Origin: an uncultured Clostridium sp.
GTDB taxonomy: Bacteria > Bacillota > Clostridia > Clostridiales > Clostridiaceae
Length of the DNA stretch: 64,000 bases
Direction: 5' to 3'
Assembly (NCBI GenBank): GCA_934746015.1
Contig: CAKVEW010000006.1
Coordinates: 62,001-126,000, forward strand
Made by a program: the position numbers and the translations under genes. Below are positions 7,058-16,463 of this stretch, one piece after another. How positions within the stretch are numbered: position 1 is the stretch's first letter; each line of letters starts with the position of its first letter. A model generated the notes under the pieces. That model was not told the DNA's origin. It was given only the letters and a program-made list of their open reading frames with translations, and made no database searches.

Positions 7058-8053
7058 CTATCTTAGGAAATCTAAAAGGGATGGTTGTATAATTTTTGCA
7101 CTTACTTGAAGTGATGCCATATATACACTTTGAGCTACTGTTGCTTGTATATTTTTTTCTGCAAAATCTATGTCTTCTGTTTGTGATAAAATATCTTTTA
7201 AATTAAAGTTTTGCTCATCATTTTGACCTGATGCTGATTCCATTCTATTTTGTTTTGCCCCTACTTCAGCTCTAATCTTTAAAAGATTTGTTATAGTTTC
7301 ATCCATAGATTTTAAATATTCATTTGTTACTTTACTACTATTATCAGGATTTGAAGAATCTATATCATCAGTAATACCCTTTAAAAGATTCATTACATTT
7401 ACATTAGCTCCATTTTTATCTTTGAACATCAGTATATCTGTAGCTGATACACTGTATTCCATAGTAACTCCTTGAGAAACTTCTACATTTAGCTTTTTAC
7501 CTATCATATTAATTTGATTTTGTACATTTTCATCTAAATTATCTAATGAAAGAACTTCACCATCATTACCTGATAAGTTAATATAGTTATTTTTAGTTTC
7601 TATATTTCTACTACTACCTACTGGCTTAGAGTTAACTTTAGTTCCTCCAAATATATACTTTCCATCAAAACTTGAATTAAGTATTTGAGCTATTTCATTT
7701 ACTTTCTCATTCATTTCATCTTTTATGGCTCTCTTTTCATCACTACCATAGGCTGCATTACCTGCCGAAACCATAAGTTCTCTAAATCTTTGAAAGCTAT
7801 TACCAAGTTGATCTAAAGCTGTATCTGTAGTATCAAGCCAATTTGTAGTATCTTTAATATTTTCATTATATTGAACGTTAGCACCAATATCTCTATTAAG
7901 TTGCATACTTCTTGCAACTTTAAAAGGATTATCTGAAGGTCTCCTTATTTCTTTACCAGAAGTAAGCTGATCATTTATCTTTTTCATATAATTTTGATTT
8001 CTACCAAGGTCTCTTAGAAAGCTTTTAGACATCATTTGATTTGTAATTCTCAT
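7058..8053 (-). CDS. flgL: Flagellar hook-filament junction protein FlgL (HAP3)
   Basis: A 331-residue FlgL with flagellin-like termini: MRITNQMMSKSFLRDLGRN at the start, PSDNPFKVARSMQLNRDI shortly after, and the C-terminal ATVAQSVYMASLQVSAKIIQ. It forms the second junction zone between FlgK and the filament. The sequence FDGKYIFGGTKVNSKPV in the centre is a family signature. It follows flgK by 12 bases and precedes fliW by six, in one operon. Confidence 0.95.
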   Translation of the reverse strand: MRITNQMMSKSFLRDLGRNQNYMKKINDQLTSGKEIRRPSDNPFKVARSMQLNRDIGANVQYNENIKDTTNWLDTTDTALDQLGNSFQRFRELMVSAGNAAYGSDEKRAIKDEMNEKVNEIAQILNSSFDGKYIFGGTKVNSKPVGSSRNIETKNNYINLSGNDGEVLSLDNLDENVQNQINMIGKKLNVEVSQGVTMEYSVSATDILMFKDKNGANVNVMNLLKGITDDIDSSNPDNSSKVTNEYLKSMDETITNLLKIRAEVGAKQNRMESASGQNDEQNFNLKDILSQTEDIDFAEKNIQATVAQSVYMASLQVSAKIIQPSLLDFLR

Positions 8054-8064
8054 TTACATTCCTC

Positions 8065-9900
8065 CTATCTCTTTAACCCATTTACTATTACATCAAGTAA
8101 TTCGTCTACAGTTGCTATTATCTTTGCATTTGCATTATAAGCATGCTGGAACTGTACTAAATTCGCCATTTCTTCATCTAAATTAACACCTGAAACTGAA
8201 GCTCTAGTTTCTTCGATACTATATAATAAGTCTTCTTGATTAGTTACCATCCTCTTAGCTTCTTGTGCTTGAACTCCAAGTCTATCTATAGTGTCTTTAA
8301 AATATGAATCCATTTTCATTCCTGATGTACTATTTTCAATTTTTAATCCATTATTGGAAAGTGTATTTCCACCTTTAAATTTATCAAACATATCTTTCCT
8401 AGATATTACAGTTTCATTTATATCTTGAATTCTTATTAATGAATCTCTTAATTGAGCAATTGATAAAGCTCTTGCTCCATCCCCATCTCCATCAATATTA
8501 TTTTCATGTGTATATGCAAATAAATCATCGTGGGTTCTGGTTTTTATCTTCATTACATCTTCAAGAATTTCTGTATTCATGGAAATATTTTTTGCAGTTA
8601 TTCCCTCTTCACCCATTAAGGTTTCATCTAAATTTGCCAGTAACCCATTTGTTCTATATTTAGCTATATTCTTGTTAACAAAGAAAGGTAAATAATCCTT
8701 ATCTGCTCCTCCAGTATTATTTAAAGGATCTTCTATTCCACTATGGATAGCATTAACTGAAAAAGCTAAAGATTTTGCTAATTTATTTAATTGATTCATG
8801 TAATCTTCAATATCCTTTTGTACAGAAACTAATCCACTTGTACTTCCTGTTTCTGGTTTGAACATCATAAGTTCTGAATAACTTATAGTATCTCCATCTC
8901 TAATTGGATATCCATCACCTCTAGCTGCTTGTCCTGATTTATCTGCCCATATTATTCTATTATCCTGAATTTCTTTAGCTTTTTCTGCTGTTATTCCAGA
9001 CACCTTTAATGTTTGCTTATTATATTCACTGTCCATATTACCATTTTTATAATATGTAACTATATATGTTTTACCTGATAAATCATTTTTATCTTGTTCT
9101 ACATTTGTTACATAAGAAAATCTTGCAACATCTCCATTTGGTCTTGAGTTTACTAGTAATGCCGCCTTCATACTTCCAGTCTCAGTAGGTTTAACATCTA
9201 TTCCATTAAATTCTTTTTTATCTACTTGAATACCAAACTTATAACTTAACTCATCTAATAATAAATCTCTTTTATCCATTAAGTCATTAGGTGCATTTCC
9301 AGATACAGTAACACTTATTATTTCTTGATTTACCCTATCTAACTGTTCTAGAATACTATTTACTTCAGTAACTGTACTCTTTAACATATCTTGAGTATTA
9401 CTTTGAAGATTTTCTAGTTTAGTGTAAGTAGCATTTAATGCATCTGCTAAAGCTGCTGATTGTTGTGCAACTACTGTTCTTGAATTTGAACTATTAGGTT
9501 GCTTTGAAAGCTCTTGAAATGCGTCAAAAAATTTGCCCATTAAAGTTGATAATCCTGTATCTGATGGTTCATTAAATACACTTTCAACTTCATATAAATA
9601 ATTACTTCTCATATCATACTTTCCAAGTATTGAATTTTCATTTCTAACTTGATAATCTAAAAAGCTATCCCTTACTCTTTCAATTGCTTGGATTTGAGCC
9701 CCCGTGCCAAGCTGTCCCGCTTGTACTGATGATCCCATAGATGTTCCCCCAAAAGGTCTACTAGTTTCTATTTTGGCTCTTTGTCTTGAATATCCAACTG
9801 TGTTAGAGTTAGCAATATTATGAGAAGTTACATCTATACTTTTCTGTTGTACATTCATTCCTCTTTTAGCTATATTAAATGTAGAAAATAATCCTGACAT
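8065..9900 (-). CDS. flgK: Flagellar hook-associated protein FlgK (HAP1)
   Basis: A 611-residue FlgK. The N-terminal rod-hook motif (FNIAKRGMNVQQKSIDVTSH, then NIANSNTVGYSRQRAK) and the C-terminal FlgBB domain (GVNLDEEMANLVQFQHAYNA) are clear. It joins the hook to FlgL. The middle is longer and variable, as usual for the family. Its ATG has a GGAGG-type site, and it lies 22 bases after the flgN gene. Confidence 0.96.
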   Translation of the reverse strand: MSGLFSTFNIAKRGMNVQQKSIDVTSHNIANSNTVGYSRQRAKIETSRPFGGTSMGSSVQAGQLGTGAQIQAIERVRDSFLDYQVRNENSILGKYDMRSNYLYEVESVFNEPSDTGLSTLMGKFFDAFQELSKQPNSSNSRTVVAQQSAALADALNATYTKLENLQSNTQDMLKSTVTEVNSILEQLDRVNQEIISVTVSGNAPNDLMDKRDLLLDELSYKFGIQVDKKEFNGIDVKPTETGSMKAALLVNSRPNGDVARFSYVTNVEQDKNDLSGKTYIVTYYKNGNMDSEYNKQTLKVSGITAEKAKEIQDNRIIWADKSGQAARGDGYPIRDGDTISYSELMMFKPETGSTSGLVSVQKDIEDYMNQLNKLAKSLAFSVNAIHSGIEDPLNNTGGADKDYLPFFVNKNIAKYRTNGLLANLDETLMGEEGITAKNISMNTEILEDVMKIKTRTHDDLFAYTHENNIDGDGDGARALSIAQLRDSLIRIQDINETVISRKDMFDKFKGGNTLSNNGLKIENSTSGMKMDSYFKDTIDRLGVQAQEAKRMVTNQEDLLYSIEETRASVSGVNLDEEMANLVQFQHAYNANAKIIATVDELLDVIVNGLKR

Positions 9901-9921
9901 AATCTTTCCTCCAATTTTTTA

Positions 9922-10332
9922 TTACCTTTTTACACTTCCATAAGAATTATAAGTGGCTACATCTTTCTTTGGATTTATCAAATTAAGTAACTTATTAGTA
10001 AAGCTTAATTGCTGCTTTATCAATAATTCATTTGTATCCTTCTGCAATATCATTTCATTTAATAATTTTTGAATACTTCTATATGAATTATCTAAATCAT
10101 TACTATTTGAATTACTTATATAATCCCTTATTGAAGTATTTCCCAAGAATCTTCTCCTATTTACTTCAGATTCTGCAACTTCTTTATTCTTTACTCTTAT
10201 TTCTTCTGCTACTGCTTCCATACCAAAAATATCTTTATCTAAAATTAGTTTATATTGTTTATCTAATAAAATTAATAGTTCTCTTAATTTTTCTTCTTCT
10301 AAAGTAAGAACTTCTTTTAAATTATTACTCAT
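9922..10332 (-). CDS. flgN: FlgN-family export chaperone
   Basis: This 136-residue, all-helical, cytoplasmic protein (LTLEEEKLRELLILLDKQYK) has the length and heptad-like pattern of FlgN, the chaperone of FlgK and FlgL. Its position immediately before flgK and two bases after flgM is the usual one. Sequence conservation in FlgN is low, so placement adds much of the support. Confidence 0.85.
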   Translation of the reverse strand: MSNNLKEVLTLEEEKLRELLILLDKQYKLILDKDIFGMEAVAEEIRVKNKEVAESEVNRRRFLGNTSIRDYISNSNSNDLDNSYRSIQKLLNEMILQKDTNELLIKQQLSFTNKLLNLINPKKDVATYNSYGSVKR

Positions 10333-10334
10333 TT

Positions 10335-10607
10335 CTACTTCTTACCTTTCATTTCTTCTAGAATCCCTCTTGCTATAAGCCTAGCATCATAAGAATATGT
10401 TCCATTAGAAATTTCATTTTTCACTTCCATAACTCTTTTTTTATTATTATAATTATTATCTATTGAATAATCCTTTAAAGCTTTAGAAGCTTCTGATATC
10501 TCTATTCTGTCGTATACTTTTTCTTTTTCTATCTTATCCATTTTATTAGAAGTAACTTTGTTATAATAATTAATTCCATTTGTATAATTAATTCCTTTTA
10601 TATTCAT
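10335..10607 (-). CDS. flgM: Anti-sigma-28 factor FlgM
   Basis: A 90-residue FlgM. The C-terminal half (DRIEISEASKALKDYS and VMEVKNEISNGTYSYDARLI) is the sigma-28-binding region, with the typical KxxI..GTY.. pattern; the N-terminus is unstructured, as expected of an exported anti-sigma factor. ATG 10607 has GGAGG seven bases upstream; a longer reading from 10625 has no such site. It is the first gene of the late operon and has a sigma-28-type promoter, giving the usual negative feedback. Confidence 0.92.
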   Translation of the reverse strand: MNIKGINYTNGINYYNKVTSNKMDKIEKEKVYDRIEISEASKALKDYSIDNNYNNKKRVMEVKNEISNGTYSYDARLIARGILEEMKGKK

Positions 10608-10637
10608 AATTTCCTCCAACAACATCTTATATCATAT

Positions 10638-10664
10638 TTATCGTTATTATAAAGTAAAAGTTTA
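10638..10664 (-). promoter_or_regulatory. Sigma-28-type promoter of the flgM late operon
   Basis: Minus strand: TAAA at 10664-10661, 17 bases, then CGATAA at 10643-10638. Spacing and hexamers match the promoter found before the glycosyltransferase gene. It is about 30 bases upstream of the flgM start codon. Confidence 0.7.
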
Positions 10665-10689
10665 GTTTTTAAATTAAAAAACACTCCAT

Positions 10690-10716
10690 AAAAATAGGAG
10701 CCGTCACCAGCTCCTT
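10690..10716 (-). terminator. Terminator of the chemotaxis operon
   Basis: Minus strand: AGGAGC, an eight-base loop, then GCTCCTA followed by TTTTTA and another T-run. It lies between fliY and the flgM promoter and would end the fapA-to-fliY transcript. Confidence 0.55.
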
Positions 10717-10723
10717 AATTAAA

Positions 10724-10844
10724 AATGTAAAATATAGATTTATTGATGTAATTCAAAACTAATTACTAAAAATATATATTTTTTAGAAACTCCTATCTGA
10801 GTTTCTTCATTAATTTTTCATTTTTTCATTATTCATTTTACATT
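10724..10844. repeat. Dispersed intergenic repeat with terminal inverted repeats and GAAACTCC hairpin
   Basis: This 121-bp stretch is bounded by AATGTAAAAT (10724-10733) and its exact inverse ATTTTACATT (10835-10844). It has the imperfect hairpin GAAACTCCTATCTGAGTTTC (10786-10805) near the centre. There is no reading frame inside. It resembles a miniature mobile or palindromic repeat and shares motifs with those at 5098, 6540 and 55479. Confidence 0.55.
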
Positions 10845-10871
10845 GTGCCATAGCACACAACCTATGTATTA

Positions 10872-12014
10872 CTATCTTAAAGATTTAATTCTTTCTACTC
10901 CACTAACAATACTTGTTATCCTAACTCCAAAGTTCTCATCTACTACTACTACTTCGCCATAAGCTATTTTTTTGCCATTTACAAGTATTTCTACTGGTTC
11001 CTCTGCCAATTTATCTAATTCTATTAATGACCCTGTACTTAAATTTAAAATATCCTTTATGCTCTTTTTAGTTCTTCCAAGCACTACTGAAACATCTAAA
11101 GGAACATCTAATATTAAATCTATATTTCTATGAGATTCTCCTATCCTGCCTTGAGTTAAAGAATCAAAGCTAGCATCATGTACTTCAATAGGCTTTTCTT
11201 TTATAGAATGTTCTTCTATATTTTCTTTATATGTTGAAGTTATTGCTGCTTCATTATATCCTGAGTTAAGAGTCTTTGAAGCAGTTTCATTTTCTGTTAA
11301 TATAGCATTATTACTTTCTACTTTAACATCCACTATAGCTTCCTCCTTTTCATCTATTCCTTCTCCCATCATAATAGAAACTATTTTTTTAGCTGTTTCT
11401 AAAGGTAAGATTTGCATCATATTAGATTGAAGTAAACCTTCTATTGTTAAATCAAAGCAAATTTCAATAATTTCCTTCTCCTCTGGAATAGCTTCAGATA
11501 TTTTTTCATTTATTTCTTTCCATATCTTTGATTTTGGAGGAGAAATATTTACTTCTCTATCAAACATTGTTGCCATTGAAGTAGCTGCAGAGCCTATCAT
11601 TTGATTCATTGCTTCTTGAACAGCACTTACTTCTATTTCAGACAATTCTGTTGTAGATACTTTTCCATCTCCCCCCATCATAAGATTTGCAATTACAGCA
11701 GCATCAGTAGTCTGCATAATTAAGAGATTTCTTCCTGTAATACCTGAAACATATTCTACATCTAATATTATGTTAGGGTATTTAAAACCTTCTTTTATAT
11801 TTTTCAAAGTAGTTATTGTAACTTTAGGTGTTGTGATATTTACTTGCTTGTTTATAAGCTGATATAGGGCTGTAGATGCTGACCCCATAGAAATATTACC
11901 TATTTCCCCTAGTAAATCCTTTTCTATTTCAGTTATTGTTTCTATACTAGTATCTTCCCCTGTTCCTTTTAATAATGAATCTATTTCTTCTTGAGATAAA
12001 AAACTACTACTCAT
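10872..12014 (-). CDS. fliY: Flagellar motor switch phosphatase FliY (CheC-FliN fusion)
   Basis: A 380-residue FliY. It begins with the CheY-P-binding peptide FLSQEEIDSLLKG, shared with FliM. Next comes a CheC-like domain with two phosphatase motifs (LGEIGNISMGSASTA and QEAMNQMIGSAATS, each with the E..N pair). A polar linker and a C-terminal FliN domain (LDVPLDVSVVLGRTKKSIKD) follow. It is part of the switch C-ring and removes phosphate from CheY. ATG 12014 is preferred to the TTG at 12020; both overlap the end of fliM. It is the last gene of the chemotaxis operon. Confidence 0.95.
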   Translation of the reverse strand: MSSSFLSQEEIDSLLKGTGEDTSIETITEIEKDLLGEIGNISMGSASTALYQLINKQVNITTPKVTITTLKNIKEGFKYPNIILDVEYVSGITGRNLLIMQTTDAAVIANLMMGGDGKVSTTELSEIEVSAVQEAMNQMIGSAATSMATMFDREVNISPPKSKIWKEINEKISEAIPEEKEIIEICFDLTIEGLLQSNMMQILPLETAKKIVSIMMGEGIDEKEEAIVDVKVESNNAILTENETASKTLNSGYNEAAITSTYKENIEEHSIKEKPIEVHDASFDSLTQGRIGESHRNIDLILDVPLDVSVVLGRTKKSIKDILNLSTGSLIELDKLAEEPVEILVNGKKIAYGEVVVVDENFGVRITSIVSGVERIKSLR

Positions 12015-13002
12015 TCTCAATCACATCCTTATATAAAATATCTAAAATTTCAACTCCCATATTCTTTCCTATAGATCCAGGTTTTCCTATAAAGCACTCA
12101 TTTTCTTCTACAAATACCTTAACTGGATTACTGCATTGAGAATCTAATACTAAAACATCTCCCTTAACAAGCTTTAAAAAGTTATCTATTGTTATTTCTG
12201 TTTTACCAAGCTCTACATGCATATTTACTTCTACAGGGTCTATTCCTTTTTTAAGTTTTAATTGTGCCTCATCTTTAAGCTCATCATCATCAGTTTTAAA
12301 CCAATATTGAACAACAAGCTTATCTAATATTTTCTCAACGCTCAAATAAGGAATACACAAATTCATATATGTTGTGCTTTTCCCTAATTCTACTAAAAAG
12401 CTAAGTAAAGCAACTGGTTCATTAGGTGCTAAAGTTTGATTTGCTGATGGATTAGTTTCTAATAGTTCAAATTCTGGTTTCACATCTAATATTCCATCCC
12501 AAGCAAGCACCATGGATTTTATCATTTCTGTGGTTATATTTGATAATATATTTTTTTCTATTTCTGAGAATTCCTTTGATTTCTCATACCTTTGTCCTGT
12601 CCCACCTAAAAGTATATCTAATATTTGAAATGAAAACTGTGGATTCATTTCAAGCAAAAGATTTCCTTGAAGTGGATTCATTTTAAATATTGTTATTATA
12701 GTAGGATTAGGAATAGAGTGAACAAACTCCTCATATGTAATTTGTTCCACACTTTGAATCTCAATTTTCACATGTTTTCTAAGTTGTCCTGAAAGATAGT
12801 TACTTACTATCCTTGCAAATGAATCATGAACCATTTCTAGGGTTCTTATATGATCCTTAGAAAACTTTTGTGGACTTCTAAAATCATATTTCTTAATTTT
12901 ATGCTTATTTTCTTTATCTTTTAACTGCTCTGGCTCAACATCTCCTGTAGATAAGGCAGAAAGAAGAGCATCTATTTCACTTTGACTAAGTACCTCTGCC
13001 AT
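12007..13002 (-). CDS. fliM: Flagellar motor switch protein FliM
   Basis: A 331-residue FliM with the N-terminal CheY-P-binding motif LSQSEIDALLSAL, the middle CheC-like domain (DHIRTLEMVHDSFARIVSN is diagnostic) and a C-terminal FliN-like domain ending near ILDILYKDVIENE. The phosphatase E..N motifs are absent, as expected. It overlaps fliY by a few bases, implying coupled translation. Spacing to the upstream cheW is 16 bases. Confidence 0.96.
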   Translation of the reverse strand: MAEVLSQSEIDALLSALSTGDVEPEQLKDKENKHKIKKYDFRSPQKFSKDHIRTLEMVHDSFARIVSNYLSGQLRKHVKIEIQSVEQITYEEFVHSIPNPTIITIFKMNPLQGNLLLEMNPQFSFQILDILLGGTGQRYEKSKEFSEIEKNILSNITTEMIKSMVLAWDGILDVKPEFELLETNPSANQTLAPNEPVALLSFLVELGKSTTYMNLCIPYLSVEKILDKLVVQYWFKTDDDELKDEAQLKLKKGIDPVEVNMHVELGKTEITIDNFLKLVKGDVLVLDSQCSNPVKVFVEENECFIGKPGSIGKNMGVEILDILYKDVIENE

Positions 13003-13018
13003 TTCTATACCTCACTTT

Positions 13019-13417
13019 TCATTGATTAAGTAATTTTTCTATATTTATTACAGTTAACAATTTATCTTCTAAATGGATTATTCCTTTTATATTAGCTTCG
13101 CCATTATGAGTTTCTAGCTTTTGAAGCTTATTTTCTTCAATATCTATAACCTCTTCTACTTCATCTACAGTCACACCTAATTCTTCATCATCAACTTTAA
13201 GTATAATAATATTATTTTGTTTTTTATCTGATTTAATATTAAGTAATAAATTTAAATCAACTAATGATTTTATACTTCCTCTTAAATTAATTAACCCCTT
13301 TATATAATTAGGAGATTTTGGAACCTTAGTAATAATCATCATATCATTAATACTTAAAACTTTATCAGCTTCAACTGCAAAATGTTCTTCTCCTAATTTA
13401 AATATTACAAATTGCAT
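13019..13417 (-). CDS. cheW: Chemotaxis coupling protein CheW (copy nearest fliM)
   Basis: A 132-residue CheW, a two-subdomain SH3-like fold. VPKSPNYIKGLINLRGSIKS is the family signature, followed by VDLNLLLN and the later GVTVDEVEEVIDI. It links CheA to chemoreceptors at the membrane. A second, 148-residue CheW lies near the start of the same operon (18341-18787). No chemoreceptor gene is present in this window. Confidence 0.92.
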   Translation of the reverse strand: MQFVIFKLGEEHFAVEADKVLSINDMMIITKVPKSPNYIKGLINLRGSIKSLVDLNLLLNIKSDKKQNNIIILKVDDEELGVTVDEVEEVIDIEENKLQKLETHNGEANIKGIIHLEDKLLTVINIEKLLNQ

Positions 13418-13439
13418 TCAATCTGCCTCCTACCTTTAT

Positions 13440-13799
13440 TTAACCAACAACCTTTCTAATAGCTTCTAAAACTCTATCTGCTTGGAAAGGTTTTACAATA
13501 AAATCCTTTGCCCCTGATTTAATAGCATCCATAACCATAGATTGTTGTCCCATAGCAGAACACATAATAATTTTTGCATTTGCATCAAAAGTTCTTATTT
13601 CTTTTACAGCTTCGATTCCATCCATATCTGGCATAGTTATATCCATAGTTACAACATCTGGTCTTTCTTTTTTATATAAGTTCACCGCTTCTATTCCATT
13701 ACTAGCTTCTCCTACTACTTCAAAACCATTTTTTTGTAGTATATCCTTTATCATCATTCTCATAAAAGCAGCATCATCAACTATTAAAACTTTTTTCAT
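13440..13799 (-). CDS. cheY: Chemotaxis response regulator CheY
   Basis: A 119-residue single-domain receiver. The acidic pocket D8-D9, the phosphoacceptor D53 (VTMDITMPDMDG), S81 and K103 (VKPF) are all present. Phosphorylated CheY binds the N-terminal peptides of FliM and FliY. The adjacent cheC and the operon-terminal fliY both encode CheY-P phosphatases. The start is preceded by a GGAGG-type site. Confidence 0.95.
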   Translation of the reverse strand: MKKVLIVDDAAFMRMMIKDILQKNGFEVVGEASNGIEAVNLYKKERPDVVTMDITMPDMDGIEAVKEIRTFDANAKIIMCSAMGQQSMVMDAIKSGAKDFIVKPFQADRVLEAIRKVVG

Positions 13800-13814
13800 T
13801 TTAAAACCTCCAAC

Positions 13815-14414
13815 CTATTCTATTCCTAGTGACTCTAATATTTTTTCTAATGATCCTGGGGAAGGAACAAAATAAAAATGTCCTTCAATATTATTTTCTT
13901 CTTCTCCCAGGAATAAAGTTTCTATATCTAAAACATATTCTTGATATTGTCCTGTTTCTACAAATGTAGATACAAGTATAGCACTTATCATATCATTTAC
14001 TACTGCTGGCACTGATGCTGTTGCTTTTAGACCAGTAAAGTCAGCAATAGAATTCATAAATGAAGATGCTATAATATTACCCATCTCTCCTATTACGGAA
14101 AATCCCATTTCAGTTAAGTTATCTTCTTGTACTAATGTCATCTTTGATATTATATTGAGTGCAACTTTTTCCTCGAAAACATATAACACACTCCCCCCTA
14201 TATCATCTAAAATTTTTACTAGTACTGCTACTACTTCATTTTCTTTATAACTATCAAATAGTTCATCAAATGCTATTAAATTCATATTTGGCACTGACAT
14301 ATCTATTTTTGTTCCAAGAAGAATTGATAATGAAGTTGCTGCATTTCCTGCTCCTATATTAGAAACTTCTTTTAACGCATCCAATTGAAATGGGTTTAAA
14401 TTTTGGTAATCCAT
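13815..14414 (-). CDS. cheC: CheY-P phosphatase CheC
   Basis: A 199-residue CheC with both active-site motifs intact: E16/N19 in LKEVSNIGAGNAATSL and E110/N113 in VIGEMGNIIASSFMNS. It dephosphorylates CheY-P, and in Bacillus it binds CheD, whose gene is also in this operon. Start and spacing (14 bases after cheA) are standard. Confidence 0.95.
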   Translation of the reverse strand: MDYQNLNPFQLDALKEVSNIGAGNAATSLSILLGTKIDMSVPNMNLIAFDELFDSYKENEVVAVLVKILDDIGGSVLYVFEEKVALNIISKMTLVQEDNLTEMGFSVIGEMGNIIASSFMNSIADFTGLKATASVPAVVNDMISAILVSTFVETGQYQEYVLDIETLFLGEEENNIEGHFYFVPSPGSLEKILESLGIE

Positions 14415-14428
14415 AAAATCCTTCCCTT

Positions 14429-16450
14429 CTATATTAATGCTGCAACATCAAGTATTAATGTTACTAATCCATTACCTAAAATAGTAGCTCCAATATATTC
14501 TTTTAAGAACTTTAATGATTTACCTAAAGGTTTTATTACTATTTCTTGTTGTCCAAATAAGGAATCAACTAGTAATCCTACTGTCCTCTCTCCTACTTTG
14601 ACTATAATAATAAACTTTTTATTACTATCTTTACTTTCAATGTTTAGTCTCTCATTTAGCCTAATTAAAGGTATAACGTTATCTCTATAAATTATAACTT
14701 CCTCACCATTAGTCTTTTTCACCATTTCTTCTTTATAATCTATAACTCTATCTATAAATCCTAATGAAATAGCTAATGTTTCATCTCCTATCTTAACTAA
14801 TAAAGCTTGAATTATTTGAAGTGTAAGCGGTAATTTAATGATAAAACTTGTTCCCTTTCCTTCATTACTTACTACATCAACAGTACCTCCAAGGGATGAA
14901 ATTTTACTTTTCACCACATCCATCCCAACGCCTCTTCCTGATATATCTGTAACTACTTTATTGGTACTAAAGCCTTGAGCAAATATAAGATTTCTTATGT
15001 CACTCTCACTTAATCCCTCTGTACTTATTCCAACTTCTTCTGCTTTTTCTTTTACTTTAGCAAGATTTATTCCAGCTCCATCATCACTTACTTTAATTAA
15101 TGCTTTAGTTCCTTCTTGATAAGCTACAAGTTTAATTGTTCCAACAGGATCTTTGCCATTTTTTATTCTTTCTTCCTTGCTTTCGATACCATGATCTGCT
15201 GCATTTCTTAAAAGATGAATTAATGGTTCCCCTATTTCATCAATAACAGTCCTATCTAACTCTGTTTCTGAACCTTCTATTACGAAATTAATTTCCTTTT
15301 TAAGTTCCACAGATAGATCTCTAATCATTCTAGGAAATCTATTAAATACTACTTCTAATGACAGCATTCTTATTTTCATAACTAGATCTTGTAGGTCAGA
15401 AGTTGTCCTTTCTACTTGCTCTAGTGTTTCTATTAATTCTTGAGATTTATCGTCAATAACTATTTGTTCTAATCTAGTTCTATAAATTACTAGTTCAGAT
15501 ACCATATTCATAAGTTTATCGATTCTTTGTAAATCAACTCTTACTGATTGGTGAGTTCTTTTTGAAGCATTATTATTTTCCTTTTTAATATCTTTTGCTT
15601 CAATTATTTTGCTATCTACTTGCACATTTTTAACTATGTCTTTTACTTCATTTATAACTTCTTTATTACTTATTAGAGATTCATAGTGATCATCTACTTC
15701 AACATAAGAAATTTCCACTCTATAAACCTCTGAAATATTACTAATTAAAGTTTCTATTTCTTCTTTAGACTTTTTTGTTAATAACACAAAAATTAATTCT
15801 GTATCAAATTGCTCATTCTCAATATCCTCTGTAGATGGAAAGGATTTAATTATTTCGCCTTGCCCTTCTAGCTCTTGTACTATTAAAAAGGCTCTGGCTG
15901 ATTTTAACAAAGTATCTTCTCTTAAATAAATTTTTATACTGATTCCATTATATTCATTTTTTCTAGCTTGTTTAATAACTGATATATCATATTCATTTAA
16001 AGGAACATTTATTGCGTTTTTAATTTCATTAATATCATCATTTACTACATTATCTACATCTTCTATCTCATCTATTTTAGCTACTTTTTCTAATTCTTTA
16101 ATAATATTTGAATACTCTGTTTCCTTGTCATTTCCTTCTTCTATGTTGCTTACCATTCTTTCTAAAGTATCAAGACAATCAAATAATATAGTAACAACAT
16201 TTCTAGTTACTTTGAGCTTTCCTTCTCTAAATTCTGATAAAACATCTTCCATTTTATGAGTAAGTTCAGCTATATTATTAAATCCCATAGTTGCAGCCAT
16301 TCCCTTAATGGTATGAGCCACTCTAAATATTTCATTTAGCTTATCTATATCATTCGGTTCTTGTTCTAAATCTAACAATGATTCATTTAATGTTTGCAAG
16401 TTTTCCATTGATTCTTCCAAAAACATAGCCATATATTGAGATACATCCAT
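14429..16450 (-). CDS. cheA: Chemotaxis histidine kinase CheA
   Basis: A 673-residue CheA with P1 to P5 in order. The HPt domain has phosphorylated H46 in FRVAHTIKGMAATMGF. A P2 CheY/CheB-docking region and the P3 dimerisation helices follow. The P4 kinase has NAADHGIE, DDGAGI and GRGVGMDVV, and a CheW-like P5 completes it. ATG 16450 is preferred because AAGGGGTGG lies five bases before it; an in-frame GTG at 16459 falls inside that site. It follows cheR by 13 bases. Confidence 0.97.
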   Translation of the reverse strand: MDVSQYMAMFLEESMENLQTLNESLLDLEQEPNDIDKLNEIFRVAHTIKGMAATMGFNNIAELTHKMEDVLSEFREGKLKVTRNVVTILFDCLDTLERMVSNIEEGNDKETEYSNIIKELEKVAKIDEIEDVDNVVNDDINEIKNAINVPLNEYDISVIKQARKNEYNGISIKIYLREDTLLKSARAFLIVQELEGQGEIIKSFPSTEDIENEQFDTELIFVLLTKKSKEEIETLISNISEVYRVEISYVEVDDHYESLISNKEVINEVKDIVKNVQVDSKIIEAKDIKKENNNASKRTHQSVRVDLQRIDKLMNMVSELVIYRTRLEQIVIDDKSQELIETLEQVERTTSDLQDLVMKIRMLSLEVVFNRFPRMIRDLSVELKKEINFVIEGSETELDRTVIDEIGEPLIHLLRNAADHGIESKEERIKNGKDPVGTIKLVAYQEGTKALIKVSDDGAGINLAKVKEKAEEVGISTEGLSESDIRNLIFAQGFSTNKVVTDISGRGVGMDVVKSKISSLGGTVDVVSNEGKGTSFIIKLPLTLQIIQALLVKIGDETLAISLGFIDRVIDYKEEMVKKTNGEEVIIYRDNVIPLIRLNERLNIESKDSNKKFIIIVKVGERTVGLLVDSLFGQQEIVIKPLGKSLKFLKEYIGATILGNGLVTLILDVAALI

Positions 16451-16463
16451 ATTTCCCACCCCT

